Shown: positions 9,748 to 18,191, numbered from the stretch's first letter. The stretch is DNA of 64,000 bases from Actinocorallia sp039871655 (GCF_039871655.1 NZ_JBDPLZ010000004.1:558001-622000), one strand, 5' to 3'. Notes: a model not told the origin generated them from the sequence alone. Made by a program: numbers and translations.

Positions 9748-9841
9748 GGTGTTCTGAACGAAGCGAGTGGTCGTCTCCGTAGGCGGGGTGTTAGAGAACG
9801 GTTTCTCAAATTAATTATTCCCGGAAACGACCGGTGAACGA

Positions 9842-9895
9842 ATATGCCAGCCGTGCAGGAGGCGCAGGCCTGTGCCTCCTGCACGGCTGGCGTAT
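9842..9895. terminator. 22-bp inverted repeat after the RHS tip
   Basis: Arms 9842-9863 and 9874-9895 pair over 22 bp with one mismatch, around a 10-nt loop. There is no T-tract. It probably ends the RHS transcript or isolates the lipoprotein gene downstream. The rest of 9748-10022 is AT-rich, and I see no coding potential in it. Confidence 0.55.
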
Positions 9896-10022
9896 AGAAC
9901 TAGCTGTTGGGAAATTTGGACGACGTAAAATTTCCGAGACGACAGCTATGGATTGGGAATGAATTGTCGAGCATTCCGTGTCTGTGCTGTCTGGCAGGAA
10001 ATCTGCTGTAGGGAAATTTCGT

Positions 10023-10967
10023 ATGAACTGTGTGCGCTCGTTCACTGCCGGCATGTTTGCAGTTGTTGTGGTCTTGGGTCTAGCCGGGTGCGATGACGCC
10101 CCCGAAAAAGCGACAGGTCAATCCCCTGGCACGGTGCTGGAGGAAAAATTCGCTTGGCGGCACGTCGGGAAGCAGTGGGAAGATGAGTTCTTCCTGATTC
10201 CGATGGATCTGGGGGATGGGACGTCGCTGCGGATGGTGGACGGGGTGGCTGAGGTGAGCCGTAATGGTGTGACGGTGAAGGAACGGTTGTCGCCGGCCGG
10301 AGAAGGCTGGCCGACGGAGGTGGATGCCGCGGCGGGAAACGACATCTGGGCGGTGGTCGAGAGCGGGCTGCGCCGTTGGGATGGAAGGGAATGGCACGCC
10401 ATCACGGCACCGGATGAACCGAGAGACCTGGCCGCCGTTTCTCCGGACGAGATCTGGACGCTGTCGGATGCGCTGACCGTGCCAGGGAAGAACATTAAGG
10501 CCGTCGTACGCCATTGGTCGGAGGGCGAATGGAGCGAGGTCGCGGCCGACGAGAAGCTGCTCGACATCGACGCTCACGCCGCACACGGTCTCTGGGCGGT
10601 CACTGAGGACAAGGTGCTGCACTACGCCGACGGGCGCTGGACCGACCAGTCCCCGAAGAACGACATCAGACTCACGGCGATCGCGGTCACCGCGGACGGC
10701 CGCGTCTGGGCCGGAACCGACAGTGATCGCCTGCTCGTCCGCGAGTCCGGTGCATGGTCCGAGACCCGGCTCCCCACACCGGAGCAAAATCCCATTCTTG
10801 AGGGGCTGCCCGCTGACTTCGCGTTGAAGCCGGATTGGAAGATCGAGCGCATCACGTCTTTCCCGCGCTCGCTCGAGGTGGTAGCGGCTTGGACCGACGA
10901 CCTCGACGACCAGGACACGGTCAGAAAGGCCTACGGCTGGGACGGCTTCCGCTTGAACTTCGGATGA
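10023..10967 (+). CDS. Beta-propeller-like lipoprotein
   Basis: This is a 314-residue protein with an N-terminal lipoprotein signal: a basic start, a hydrophobic stretch and the lipobox LAGC near residue 19. The mature part has repeated blade-like units (DIWAVVESGLRRWDGREW, GLWAVTEDKVLHYADGRW, RVWAGTDSDRLL), typical of sequence-divergent beta-propellers. It should sit on the outer face of the membrane. I chose ATG 10023 over GTG 9978 because the signal peptide starts there. It lies directly downstream of the RHS tip, the usual place for an immunity protein, but nothing in it proves that role. The 29496-30368 protein has similar blades without a signal peptide. Confidence 0.75.
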   Translation: MNCVRSFTAGMFAVVVVLGLAGCDDAPEKATGQSPGTVLEEKFAWRHVGKQWEDEFFLIPMDLGDGTSLRMVDGVAEVSRNGVTVKERLSPAGEGWPTEVDAAAGNDIWAVVESGLRRWDGREWHAITAPDEPRDLAAVSPDEIWTLSDALTVPGKNIKAVVRHWSEGEWSEVAADEKLLDIDAHAAHGLWAVTEDKVLHYADGRWTDQSPKNDIRLTAIAVTADGRVWAGTDSDRLLVRESGAWSETRLPTPEQNPILEGLPADFALKPDWKIERITSFPRSLEVVAAWTDDLDDQDTVRKAYGWDGFRLNFG

Positions 10968-11051
10968 TGGACAGGAGGGTGTCATTTCCCCGGCCGTCGG
11001 TCAGTGGTCGGCCCAGGCCATCCGCCCGGCCTGCGCCCGGAGATCGCGTAC

Positions 11052-11342
11052 ATGCTCGGTGAGACACCCGACCGGCACCCTGCCATGGGAGATGTGCGTC
11101 GGATGCTGACGTTGGAGGATCGGGAGGAGATTTCCCGAGGAATCGCCGAAGGGCTGGCGAACAAGGACATCGCGGCGAGGGTGGGTCGGTGCCCGAGCAT
11201 CGTGTCGCGGGAGATCCGCAGGCACGGCGGCCGGAAGAAATACTGGGCATCGCGTTCAGAGCGGGCCGCGGCAGCGTGTCGGAAAAGACCGAAGACGCGG
11301 GGCTCTTCGAGGTCCGCTGCATCGATCGCAGTGAAGGTGTGA
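11052..11342 (+). pseudogene. IS30-family transposase N-terminal fragment
   Basis: Codons between about 11107 and 11300 encode the IS30-type helix-turn-helix: LTLEDREEISRGIAEG, then IAARVGRCPSIVSREIRRHGG. The DDE catalytic core that should follow is absent; similarity ends near 11300 and the frame closes at 11342. It is a decayed end of an element left by deletion or a later insertion. No terminal repeats are recognisable. Confidence 0.7.
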
Positions 11343-11494
11343 CGGACCTCTATGTCCTTGATCGCAGTGACGCCTGGATCTTTCACCGCCCCGACTCCGG
11401 CGTGGATTCGCCTGGGGGACACCCGCTTGACGACCGGTGGTCGGTCGGCGCTTCATGGTCGGGAGCAGGCGGACTCATCCTCCCCTCCGGACCG

Positions 11495-11877
11495 AAGTGA
11501 GCAGACCCGTAGGTGTCCGCGGCCCGGGCCCGTATGCGGCGGGTGCGCAGTCGCAGCCGCAGACGTTTGGGTTCCCGGCGGAGGGCCGGGCGGCTGTTCA
11601 GGGCGAGCATCTGCATCCAGGTCAGGAGTTCGCAGGGCAGCGCGACGAGTTCGCATCAGATCTGGTTCTGCGTGAAGTCGCGCAGGGTTACGCAGGCCGC
11701 GTCATTGGCGCAGCGGATACGGTCTTTGCGACGCGCCCGGCGGCGGTGGCGTAGTTCGAGGTCGGCGAGTTGCCCGCGGCGGGTGTCGGTGACGAACACG
11801 GTGAGGCAGTGCCCGTCCAGATGGTTGAACCGCAGTTGCGCGCCGGGTCGCGGGCACTCACGGCGGACGGTGATCCG
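11495..11877 (-). pseudogene. IS1380-family transposase remnant with nonsense codon
   Basis: On the minus strand one frame runs RITVRREC, QLRFNHLDGH, GQLADLELRHRRRARRKDRI, DFTQNQI, CELVALPCELLTWMQMLAL and REPKRLRLRL. This is the C-terminal signature of IS1380-type transposases. A TGA at 11656-11658 replaces the Trp expected between QNQI and CELVAL. The N-terminal half is missing and the fragment begins just past the hairpin at 11886-11920. It is inactive. About 150 bp (11343-11494) between this and the IS30 fragment hold nothing I recognise. Confidence 0.75.
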
Positions 11878-11885
11878 CGCCTACA

Positions 11886-11920
11886 CCGACGCCTTGGCGG
11901 CTCCGCCGCCAAGGCGTCGG
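11886..11920. terminator. 15-bp perfect hairpin
   Basis: Arms 11886-11900 and 11906-11920 are perfectly complementary with a 5-nt loop. The hairpin lies 5 bases beyond the stop codon of the 35-residue minus-strand frame at 11925-12032, as an intrinsic terminator would, but without a T-run. Confidence 0.55.
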
Positions 11921-11924
11921 CCAG

Positions 11925-12032
11925 TCAGGAGATCGTCGGATCAGGGGTGATGGGCCCGAACAGTTCCGGCTGGGAGCGGCCGACGATCCAGTCCGCTGAC
12001 CCGGATCGTCTCCGCAGCAGCAGGTCACCCAC
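11925..12032 (-). pseudogene. 35-codon ORF sharing its 5' leader and start with the AAA ATPase gene
   Basis: The frame runs from GTG at 12032 to TGA at 11925 and begins MGDLLLRRR. Its leader and first codons (12021-12060) match the leader and first codons (MGELLTK) of the ATPase gene at 15885-15924. After about six codons the similarity ends. It is probably the scar of a paralogous ATPase gene whose body was deleted, leaving its start joined to its own or another gene's 3' end and terminator. A short functional peptide cannot be excluded. Confidence 0.4.
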
Positions 12033-12060
12033 GCCTCAACCGATTCCGTTCACACTGAGG
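12021..12060. repeat. 40-bp leader repeat, copy 1
   Basis: This segment matches 15885-15924 at roughly 34 of 40 positions, including a shared core of CCTCAACCGATTCCGTTCA. In the second copy it forms the leader and start codon of the ATPase gene. Here the transposase gene abuts its outer edge. Confidence 0.7.
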
Positions 12061-12065
12061 TGATC

Positions 12066-12899
12066 TCAGCGAATTCCCGGTAGGTGGCGGTGTTCGAAAT
12101 GGGTGAGGACGAGTGCGGCGCGGGTGATGGCGCCGATTCTGCCGGGGCCGGCGGTGATGTGCTGGAGGGTGCGCCAGCGGCCTTTGAGCAGGGCGAATCC
12201 GCGTTCGCCCAGGCCGCGCAGGCCGCGCAGGAGCCGGTTGTAGGTGCGGTTGCCGATGCTGAGGACCTGTCCGTCGGAAGGGTTTTTGACGGGGGTGAGG
12301 ACGCCGATTCCGGCGCCTTCGTATCCGCTGTCGGCGAGGGTGGGCAGGCCGTCTGCGGCGGCTTTGTAGAGGGCTGCGAGCAGGTGGGTGCGGGCGGCGG
12401 TCAGGTCGTGGACGGATCCGGGCTCGACGTCGGACACCCACAGTGGCAGGCCGGCCGGGCTGGACAGGGCCTGGACGTTGCCGACGTGCCGGTGGGCCTT
12501 GCTGGAGTACCACAGGTCGATCGGTTCGCCCTTGACGCTGAGGGTCTGCTCGGCGCACCGGTCGGCGGGCAGCAGGGTGCCGTCTAGGATCAGGTGGGCG
12601 AGGCCGTCGGCACGCGCCCGGTCAAGGACGTCGTGCAGATCAGGGGCTTGAGCTGCGAGGACATCGATGCCTTCGTCAACGTGGCGGTAGGCGGTGGCCC
12701 GCGAGACCCGGTGGTCGCGGCCGAGGCCGGGGACGTCCTTGTCCCCGCGGAACCAGCGCAGCACCAGGACCGCCTGCCAGAACGGGGTCAGCGCCCGGCT
12801 GCCCTTCGGGGTCTGCTTCCTGCGCCGTTCGGCACCCAGAAGCCGGGCAACATACAGACAAGGCCTTCTATGACATGGATCTCGTTCCGGGCACGACAT
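12066..12899 (-). CDS. IS5-superfamily (DDE_Tnp_4-type) transposase
   Basis: This is a 277-residue transposase. An N-terminal helix-turn-helix (DHRVSRATAYRHVDEGIDVLA) precedes a DDE core: first Asp in LILDGTLLPADR, SVKGEPIDLWYSSKAHRHVGN, second Asp in LADSGYEGAG, and Glu in GERGFALLKGRWRTL. The length matches related actinobacterial elements, so it may be intact; the extreme N-terminus looks less conserved. It would cut and rejoin DNA at the ends of its element. I could not resolve matching terminal repeats, so the element's borders are uncertain. Its 3' end lies against the leader repeat at 12021-12060, so it probably inserted just upstream of that gene remnant. Confidence 0.85.
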   Translation of the reverse strand: MSCPERDPCHRRPCLYVARLLGAERRRKQTPKGSRALTPFWQAVLVLRWFRGDKDVPGLGRDHRVSRATAYRHVDEGIDVLAAQAPDLHDVLDRARADGLAHLILDGTLLPADRCAEQTLSVKGEPIDLWYSSKAHRHVGNVQALSSPAGLPLWVSDVEPGSVHDLTAARTHLLAALYKAAADGLPTLADSGYEGAGIGVLTPVKNPSDGQVLSIGNRTYNRLLRGLRGLGERGFALLKGRWRTLQHITAGPGRIGAITRAALVLTHFEHRHLPGIR

Positions 12900-13088
12900 C
12901 TCTGTGGGCCGTCGGCCGCTACGGCTTCTGAGGCACGGACGCCGTCTTCACCTCCGGAAGACCCCGCTGAGCGGGTACCCACTGTTTCCGCAGGTATGGA
13001 TCATTGGAGCATGCCGCGTAGTCTGCGGTTTCTTCCGGGTTTTCCATGATCTGGCTGCTGCCCGGACCTCGTGGCAGGCAACCTCTGA

Positions 13089-14006
13089 GTGCGTGTTTGA
13101 CAGGTGATCGTGATGGAGCAGTTGGGGTGGTTATGGGTGGTTGGTGCGTACTCCCACCTATCCGTCGGATCTGACCGATGAGCAGTGGGCGTTGATCGAG
13201 CCCCTGCTGCCTCCCGAGCACTGGGACGGCCGCAAAGAGGTGCATCCCCGCCGGGACGTCGTGGATGCGATCTTGTATGTGAACCAGACGGGCTGCCCCT
13301 GGCGGTACCTGCCGGCGGACTTCCCGCCCTGGCAGACCGTCTACTGGCACTTCCGCCGGTGGGAGGACCAGCACGTCACCGAACAGATCGTGGCTGTGCT
13401 GCGCAGGCGGCTGCGCCGGGAGTTGGAGCGCCAGGCCGAGCCGTCGGCGGCGGTGATGGATTCGCAGTCGGTCAAGGGCGCCGACACCGTCGGCAAGGAC
13501 TCGCGGGGCTATGACGCGGGCAAGAAGACCGGTGGCCGCAAGCGGTTCCTGCTCACCGACACCCACGGGCTGCTGCTGGCGGTGATGGTGGTCTCGGCCG
13601 GAGTGCAGGACCGGGACGGGGCGACCACCCTGCTGCTGGGCATGGTGCTGACCCTGTCGTGCCGCCTGGTGTTCGCCGACCAGGGCTTCGCCGGCCGGCT
13701 GGTGGCCTGGGCCCGCGACGTGCTGGGCGTCGTGGTTCACATCATCGGCAAACCGCCCGGCCAGAAGGGCTTTGTGGTGCATCCCCGCCGGTGGGTGGTG
13801 GAGCGGACTTTGGGCTGGCTGATGCTGCACCGCCGTCTGGCCCGCGACTATGAGCGCGACCCGGCCACCTCAGAGGCCCTCATCCGCTGGGCCGCCATCG
13901 ACCAGATGAGCCGCCGCATCGCCCGCGGCCGCCCCGCCACCCGCACCGGACCAAGGCCCCTGGAATACACCCGGTAGACCTCAACGATCAGCTCTAAAAC
14001 ACGCAC
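13089..14006 (+). mobile_element. Complete IS5-family insertion sequence, 918 bp, TSD TGA
   Basis: Imperfect inverted repeats of about 24 bp, starting GTGCGTGTTT, lie at 13089-13111 and 13984-14006. They are flanked by the trinucleotide TGA at 13086-13088 and 14007-14009. A TNA duplication is typical of several IS5 subgroups. The single transposase gene fills the element. Intact ends and frame suggest recent arrival. It sits next to an XRE-DUF5753 remnant. Confidence 0.85.
13141..13977 (+). CDS. IS5-family transposase
   Basis: This is a 278-residue transposase with the IS5 DUF4096-like N-terminus (SDLTDEQWALIEPLLPP, then GCPWRYLPADFPPWQTVYWHF). Its DDE core has the first Asp in AAVMDSQSVKGAD, the second in LVFADQGFAGRL and the Glu in RRWVVERTLGWL. 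All catalytic residues are present and the frame is uninterrupted. Translation may begin at TTG 13141 or GTG 13144, about 52 bp inside the left end. It mobilises the 918-bp element that contains it. Confidence 0.93.
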   Translation: MVRTPTYPSDLTDEQWALIEPLLPPEHWDGRKEVHPRRDVVDAILYVNQTGCPWRYLPADFPPWQTVYWHFRRWEDQHVTEQIVAVLRRRLRRELERQAEPSAAVMDSQSVKGADTVGKDSRGYDAGKKTGGRKRFLLTDTHGLLLAVMVVSAGVQDRDGATTLLLGMVLTLSCRLVFADQGFAGRLVAWARDVLGVVVHIIGKPPGQKGFVVHPRRWVVERTLGWLMLHRRLARDYERDPATSEALIRWAAIDQMSRRIARGRPATRTGPRPLEYTR

Positions 14007-14240
14007 TGAGCGGTCCGTGAAACTCATGATTGTGAAGGAGGCGTCGAGCATCGCTTTCCTGCGCATGCGTGAATCGACCAGCTCGTCAAGAGGCGCACGG
14101 ACTTGACCTGCGTTCATGACGCCTCTCGCGTAAACCTCCGTCTGGAGGAGTCCGGGGAAGGCCTGGGTTTCGTAGGAGCGCATCGAATGCGCCTTGGTCT
14201 CGAGTTCTGCGTAGGTGGAGAACCCGGCGAGTGTCGCGGG
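14007..14240 (-). pseudogene. XRE-family DUF5753 regulator fragment
   Basis: The minus-strand frame reads TLAGFSTYAELETKAHS, RSYETQAFPGLLQTEVYAR and SRMRRKAMLDAS, the start of the DUF5753 domain of XRE-type actinobacterial regulators. The N-terminal helix-turn-helix and most of the DUF5753 domain are missing. The IS5 element follows directly, but sequence on its other side (12900-13088) does not resume the domain, so the gene was probably truncated before the insertion. The intact relative is at 31852-32748. Bases 14241-14378 hold nothing I recognise. Confidence 0.6.
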
Positions 14241-14378
14241 TGTAGTCGTCCCGATTCTTCGCCGCGGGTTACCGCCGACTGGGGGGGTGTCGGTTCATAA
14301 CCCGCAGTGACCCCGTCCTCTCGCGAGGGAGTGGTCTTCGACTGATTCTGGTGAGCGCGGTTGGCGGTGGTCGTCGTG

Positions 14379-15896
14379 TTATCGACCGCCGAAGACCGGA
14401 CCGCATCCGTAGAGGGATGCCAGGTCGATCAGGAGCAGGTCGGGGCGGTGGGCTGCGGCGCGTTGGAGATCGGGATGGAAGCCGTGGAGAGAGTACAGGG
14501 CCAGGGTGGTGTCGGCGGTGTGGTGGCCCTGGGCCGCCAGCAGGTCCCGGATGTGTTCGAGGCGGGTGACATCGTGGGGGCCGCGTGGCTGGATCGTGGC
14601 TTTGGCCTCGCCGATGAGGGCGATGCGGGTGTGAGCCGTTCGGGGGCGTTCGCCGGGGGCCAGGGCCAGGACGTCAACCTCGTGCTTGGTCTTGGCGGAC
14701 GGGTCGGGGACCTCGGTGGAGCCCACCGCGCCGGTGTGGAGGGGGGTTTCGTCGGGGACGAAGGCGCGGGTCCAGCGGCGGGCCAGTTCTTCGAAGTGGG
14801 GGCCGAGGATCTTGGAATGGAAGGTGGGGCGGGACTCCTCCCAGGCCTGGCGGGCGCGGTCGTGTTCGATCATGTCCACCAACGGGAGGGTGATCAGCTG
14901 ATTGAAGCGGATCACCGGGTCGGCGACAGTGATCACAGGGTTGCGGGTTTTGAGGAGGTCCTGCTCTTTACGCAGGTAGCCGGTGGATTCCAGGACTTCG
15001 AGAGGGGCGGCCACGGCTGAGCGTTGGCGTTCCAGCAGCGCGCCGATCCGGGTCGGAGTGGATGCGCCCTGGGCCACGGCGGCGAGCAGGTCGTAGTAGA
15101 GGGTGCGGTGGGTGATGCGCGGGTCCTCGCGCAGCAGGAACTCCGCTTCTACACGCGAGTACAGGGCGCGGCCGGGATCCAGGAGCGTGCGTTGGACCCA
15201 GCCGTCGAACTCCTCCATGGTCTGCGGGGCGGTGCCGGGCGCGAGCGGCCGGTATCCGGGGGCGCCGCCCAGGCAGGCGTCGACGAGCAGGGCCGTCTCC
15301 GGGTCGGCGATCTGCCAGTGGTCGCGGGCGGTGCGGTGGTCGAACGCGGGCAGTCGCAGGTCCAGGACGGCCCGGCCGCGCAGCGGCTTGGTGCCCGACA
15401 GCAGTTCGTTCATCACGCTCATCGCGGAGCCGCACAGAACGATCCGTCCGCCGGGAGCCTTTCCCGACTGTGAACGGTCGTAGAGCAGTTGCAGCAGTCC
15501 GGGTATCTCCGGGGAGTGCTGGAGGAGGTAGGGGAGCTCGTCGATGATCACGAGCGGGGCTCCGGGGGCGCGGTCGACCACGTCCAGGGCGGTGGACAGC
15601 ACCTCCTCCCAGCCTTCCAGGCGCAGCGCGCCCGCAGGCACGCCGGCGTGCCGGGCGATCGCCTCGCTGAAACGCCGCAGTGCCAGGACGCGGCCCTCCT
15701 CCTGCACCGCGGTCAGGTACAGGCCTCCCGCGGCCTCAGTGAGGGCCTCCAGCAGAAAGGACTTTCCGTGGCGGCGACGTCCCGACACGATCGCCAACCG
15801 CAACTGCGGGATCGGATCCTGCACGAACTCCCGTAGCAACCTCCACTCTCGGTCCCGATCCAGCACCCGCGCCGGTTTGGTCAGTAGTTCACCCAT
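14379..15896 (-). CDS. AAA ATPase with C-terminal PD-(D/E)XK-like domain
   Basis: This is a 505-residue ATP-binding protein of the archaeal-ATPase_2/DUF234 kind. It has a P-loop GRRRHGKS (39-46), Walker B LVIIDE (115-120), a sensor-like GSAMSVMNELL, a middle winged helix (residues about 280-350) and a C-terminal part with EVDVLAL (E406, D408) then LIGEAKAT (E430, K432). The spacing of that acidic pair and E-x-K fits a PD-(D/E)XK nuclease core, though the usual Pro is absent. Such proteins are usually orphan or defence-linked and have no settled role. It starts at ATG 15896, downstream of the leader repeat 15885-15924. A beheaded LuxR regulator lies upstream on the same strand. Confidence 0.8.
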   Translation of the reverse strand: MGELLTKPARVLDRDREWRLLREFVQDPIPQLRLAIVSGRRRHGKSFLLEALTEAAGGLYLTAVQEEGRVLALRRFSEAIARHAGVPAGALRLEGWEEVLSTALDVVDRAPGAPLVIIDELPYLLQHSPEIPGLLQLLYDRSQSGKAPGGRIVLCGSAMSVMNELLSGTKPLRGRAVLDLRLPAFDHRTARDHWQIADPETALLVDACLGGAPGYRPLAPGTAPQTMEEFDGWVQRTLLDPGRALYSRVEAEFLLREDPRITHRTLYYDLLAAVAQGASTPTRIGALLERQRSAVAAPLEVLESTGYLRKEQDLLKTRNPVITVADPVIRFNQLITLPLVDMIEHDRARQAWEESRPTFHSKILGPHFEELARRWTRAFVPDETPLHTGAVGSTEVPDPSAKTKHEVDVLALAPGERPRTAHTRIALIGEAKATIQPRGPHDVTRLEHIRDLLAAQGHHTADTTLALYSLHGFHPDLQRAAAHRPDLLLIDLASLYGCGPVFGGR

Positions 15897-15924
15897 ACCT
15901 CAACCGATTCCGTTCATACTGAAG
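15885..15924. repeat. 40-bp leader repeat, copy 2
   Basis: This is the leader and start codon of the ATPase gene, matching 12021-12060. Conservation across untranslated leader and first codons suggests duplication of the gene's 5' end rather than a shared binding site alone. Confidence 0.7.
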
Positions 15925-15938
15925 GGTGCCTAATTCGT

Positions 15939-16484
15939 TCAGGCTGACCTTAACAGACTTATAAAGCTGCTTCGGTGCAGCTGAGGAGTCCAGGAGAGGT
16001 CATTCCAGGGGAAGGAGGCCGCGTTGGAGGCGGCCGCGACCGCGGCGGCGCGTTCGTTGACGCCGAGTTTGGCGTAGAGGTGCAGGATGTGGGTCTTCAC
16101 GGTGGCTTCGCTGATGAACAGGCGGGCGGCGGTTTCGCGGTTGTTGTTGCCCTGGGAGATGAGGTGGAGGATCTTCAGTTCGCGGGCGCTCAGGGAAGTG
16201 TCGGGGGTGCGGATGCGGCCCAGGAGACGGGTGGCGACCGAGGGAGAGAGGGCAGTTTCGCCTCGGGCGGCGGTGGTGATGGCGCGGACCAGTTCGTCGC
16301 GTTGGGCGTCCTTGAGGAGATAGCCGGTGGCTCCGGCCTCGATGGCGGGGAGGACGTCGCGGTCGGTGTCGTAGGTGGTGAGGACGAGGACACGGGACGG
16401 GACGCCGAGGCGGGTGAGTTCCTTGATGGCGGCGACGCCGTTCATGACGGGCATGCGCAGGTCCATGAGGATCACGTCGGGATG
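15939..16484 (-). pseudogene. LuxR/NarL response regulator lacking its N-terminus
   Basis: The frame holds the second half of a receiver domain (HPDVILMDLRMPVMNG with the phospho-accepting Asp, then TTYDTDRDV and GATGYLLKDA). A full LuxR helix-turn-helix follows (LSARELKILHLISQG, then ISEATVKTHILHLYAKL). The first 45 or so receiver residues and any start codon are missing. At about 16483 the sequence switches without a gap to the kinase-tail repeat on the other strand. The open frame continues by chance into the antisense of the P450 and FGE genes and should not be read as one protein. Without the N-terminal acidic pocket it cannot be a normal two-component regulator. Confidence 0.8.
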
Positions 16485-16682
16485 GAGGGCGCGACCACCC
16501 GCCTGGCCCTGTGGGTCGACGGCGAACTCGCCTTCGACCACACCGACACCACCTCCCCCTACACCGGAGGCCGCGTCGGTTTCGTCGTCCAGCGCGACGA
16601 CGGCAACTGGCCCGCCACCGTCGCCTACTTCGACGACTACCACCTCACCACCTTCGACCCCAAGGCCACCCCGACCAGCTGA
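16483..16682 (+). pseudogene. Orphan kinase-tail fragment (repeat copy 2)
   Basis: The last 66 codons and the stop of the kinase gene at 1484-1683 recur here with about 95% identity by eye. The encoded WVDGELAFDHTD and ATVAYFDDYHLTTFDP are intact, but no kinase domain or start precedes them. The copy abuts the truncated response regulator, marking a recombination joint. The 210 bp after it (16683-16892) carry no gene I can support. Confidence 0.88.
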
Positions 16683-16892
16683 CCCCAGGGAACGAAGACC
16701 ACCGATCCACCACCGGCATCGGCAGCGGATGGGCCGACGCGATCGAGACCGTCGCCCGCGAACAGTCCGAGAACCATCTCCACGGCCTGAGAGAGCCCAG
16801 GGAAATTCTCCTGATGGAAACATTCCGTCTGGCGTGGGACCGAAGTCGGATGTTCCACTGGGGAGGGAGTGATCGTCGCGAGAGAGGCCCTC

Positions 16893-18164
16893 ATGACTTC
16901 GTCCCGGACCGCCGAGTCCCCGAACCCGTCCTCCGGACCCGTCCCGCATGACCGCTACGACCTGTCGGCCTACAACCCGTTCGGACCGCATCTCGGGGTG
17001 ATGTACGAGATGCTGCGCCAGGCGCGGGAGACCACGCCCGTGTTCTTCTCCGAGCCCCTGCAGGCTTGGTGCCTGACCAGATACGACGACGTCCGGGCGG
17101 TCGCCGCGGACCCGGAGACCTTCTCCTCCAAGGGAGTGTTCCCGCGTCCGGTGGGCCTGCAGGAGGACGCGCAGCGGGCGATGGACCACCTCTTCGACGA
17201 TCCGATCCTCACGATCCAGGACCCGCCGGACCACGGGCCGCAGCGGCGCATCACCTACGAGGGCTTCGGGCCCCGGTCGATCGCCGCCTTCGCCCCGGCC
17301 GTCCGGGAGATCATCGAGGGCTTCGCCGACCGGCTCCCCCGCGACGAGCCGTTCAACCTCGCGGAGGAGTTCTCCGACCGGATCACCCTCGCCGCCGCGA
17401 TGAAAGTCGTCGGTTTCGCCGACGAGGACTACGACCGGTTCTCCCGGTGGGTGCACGACGGGATCCTGCTGGCCTTCAGCGGCCCGCTCCTGTCCGTCGC
17501 CGACCAGGAGAGGTACGGCAAGTACGTCAACGACGGCTACGCCTATGTGTCCGACCTCGTCGACGAACGCCGGGCGGACCCGAAGGACGACCTGATCAGC
17601 ATGATCGTCCATGGCGAGTTCCAGGGCCGCAGACTCACCCACAAGGAGGTCGTCAACATCGCCACCGGCCTGATCAGCGCGGGCTGGCACACGACCGGCG
17701 GCGCCCTCACCAACATCATGGCGGTGCTGCTGGAGCGGCCCGAACGGTGGGACGCGCTGGTGAACGGCGGCGTCAGCGCCGAGGACGTCGTCACCGAGGG
17801 ACTGCGCCACGACAACTCGACCGTCGGCTTCTTCCGGACGGTGACCCGCGACACCCGGGTGGGCGACGTCGACCTGCGCGCCGGAGACCGCATCTTCCTC
17901 TCCTACGCGGCGGCCAACCACGACCCGGCGAAGTTCGCCGAGCCGGAGGAGTTCCGCCCTGGCCGCCCCAACGCCTCCGCCTTCCTCAGCTTCGGCCACG
18001 GCATCCACTACTGCATCGGCGCGCCCCTGGCCAAACTGGAACTCCAGTACGCCCTGGAGGCGCTCGCCGCCCGCTACCCGGGCCTGCGGGCCCAGGGCGA
18101 ACCGGTCCGCTACAAGGAGCTCAGCCAGTTCAAAACCCCAGAGTCCCTCTGGGTCGTCCCCTGA
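16893..18164 (+). CDS. Cytochrome P450
   Basis: This is a 423-residue soluble bacterial P450. The haem ligand is Cys374 in FGHGIHYCIGAPLAKLE. The I-helix reads SAGWHTTGG, keeping the oxygen-activating Thr pair. The ExxR motif is EGLR near residue 302, and DPPDHGPQRR is the C-helix region. It should hydroxylate or epoxidise a small molecule using electrons from a ferredoxin; none is encoded nearby. I chose ATG 16893 because GAGAGAGG lies about 5 nt upstream; GTG 16869 is in frame but its SD is too close. It stands alone between the orphan kinase tail and the 18.2-kb fragment. The substrate cannot be inferred. Confidence 0.93.
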   Translation: MTSSRTAESPNPSSGPVPHDRYDLSAYNPFGPHLGVMYEMLRQARETTPVFFSEPLQAWCLTRYDDVRAVAADPETFSSKGVFPRPVGLQEDAQRAMDHLFDDPILTIQDPPDHGPQRRITYEGFGPRSIAAFAPAVREIIEGFADRLPRDEPFNLAEEFSDRITLAAAMKVVGFADEDYDRFSRWVHDGILLAFSGPLLSVADQERYGKYVNDGYAYVSDLVDERRADPKDDLISMIVHGEFQGRRLTHKEVVNIATGLISAGWHTTGGALTNIMAVLLERPERWDALVNGGVSAEDVVTEGLRHDNSTVGFFRTVTRDTRVGDVDLRAGDRIFLSYAAANHDPAKFAEPEEFRPGRPNASAFLSFGHGIHYCIGAPLAKLELQYALEALAARYPGLRAQGEPVRYKELSQFKTPESLWVVP

Positions 18165-18191
18165 ACGTCCGCCTGCCACCGCACTGCCCCT

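Noticed and set aside
12919..13830. A minus-strand frame spanning the IS5 element and its left flank
   Set aside because: It is antisense of the transposase. The flank part does not continue the DUF5753 domain.
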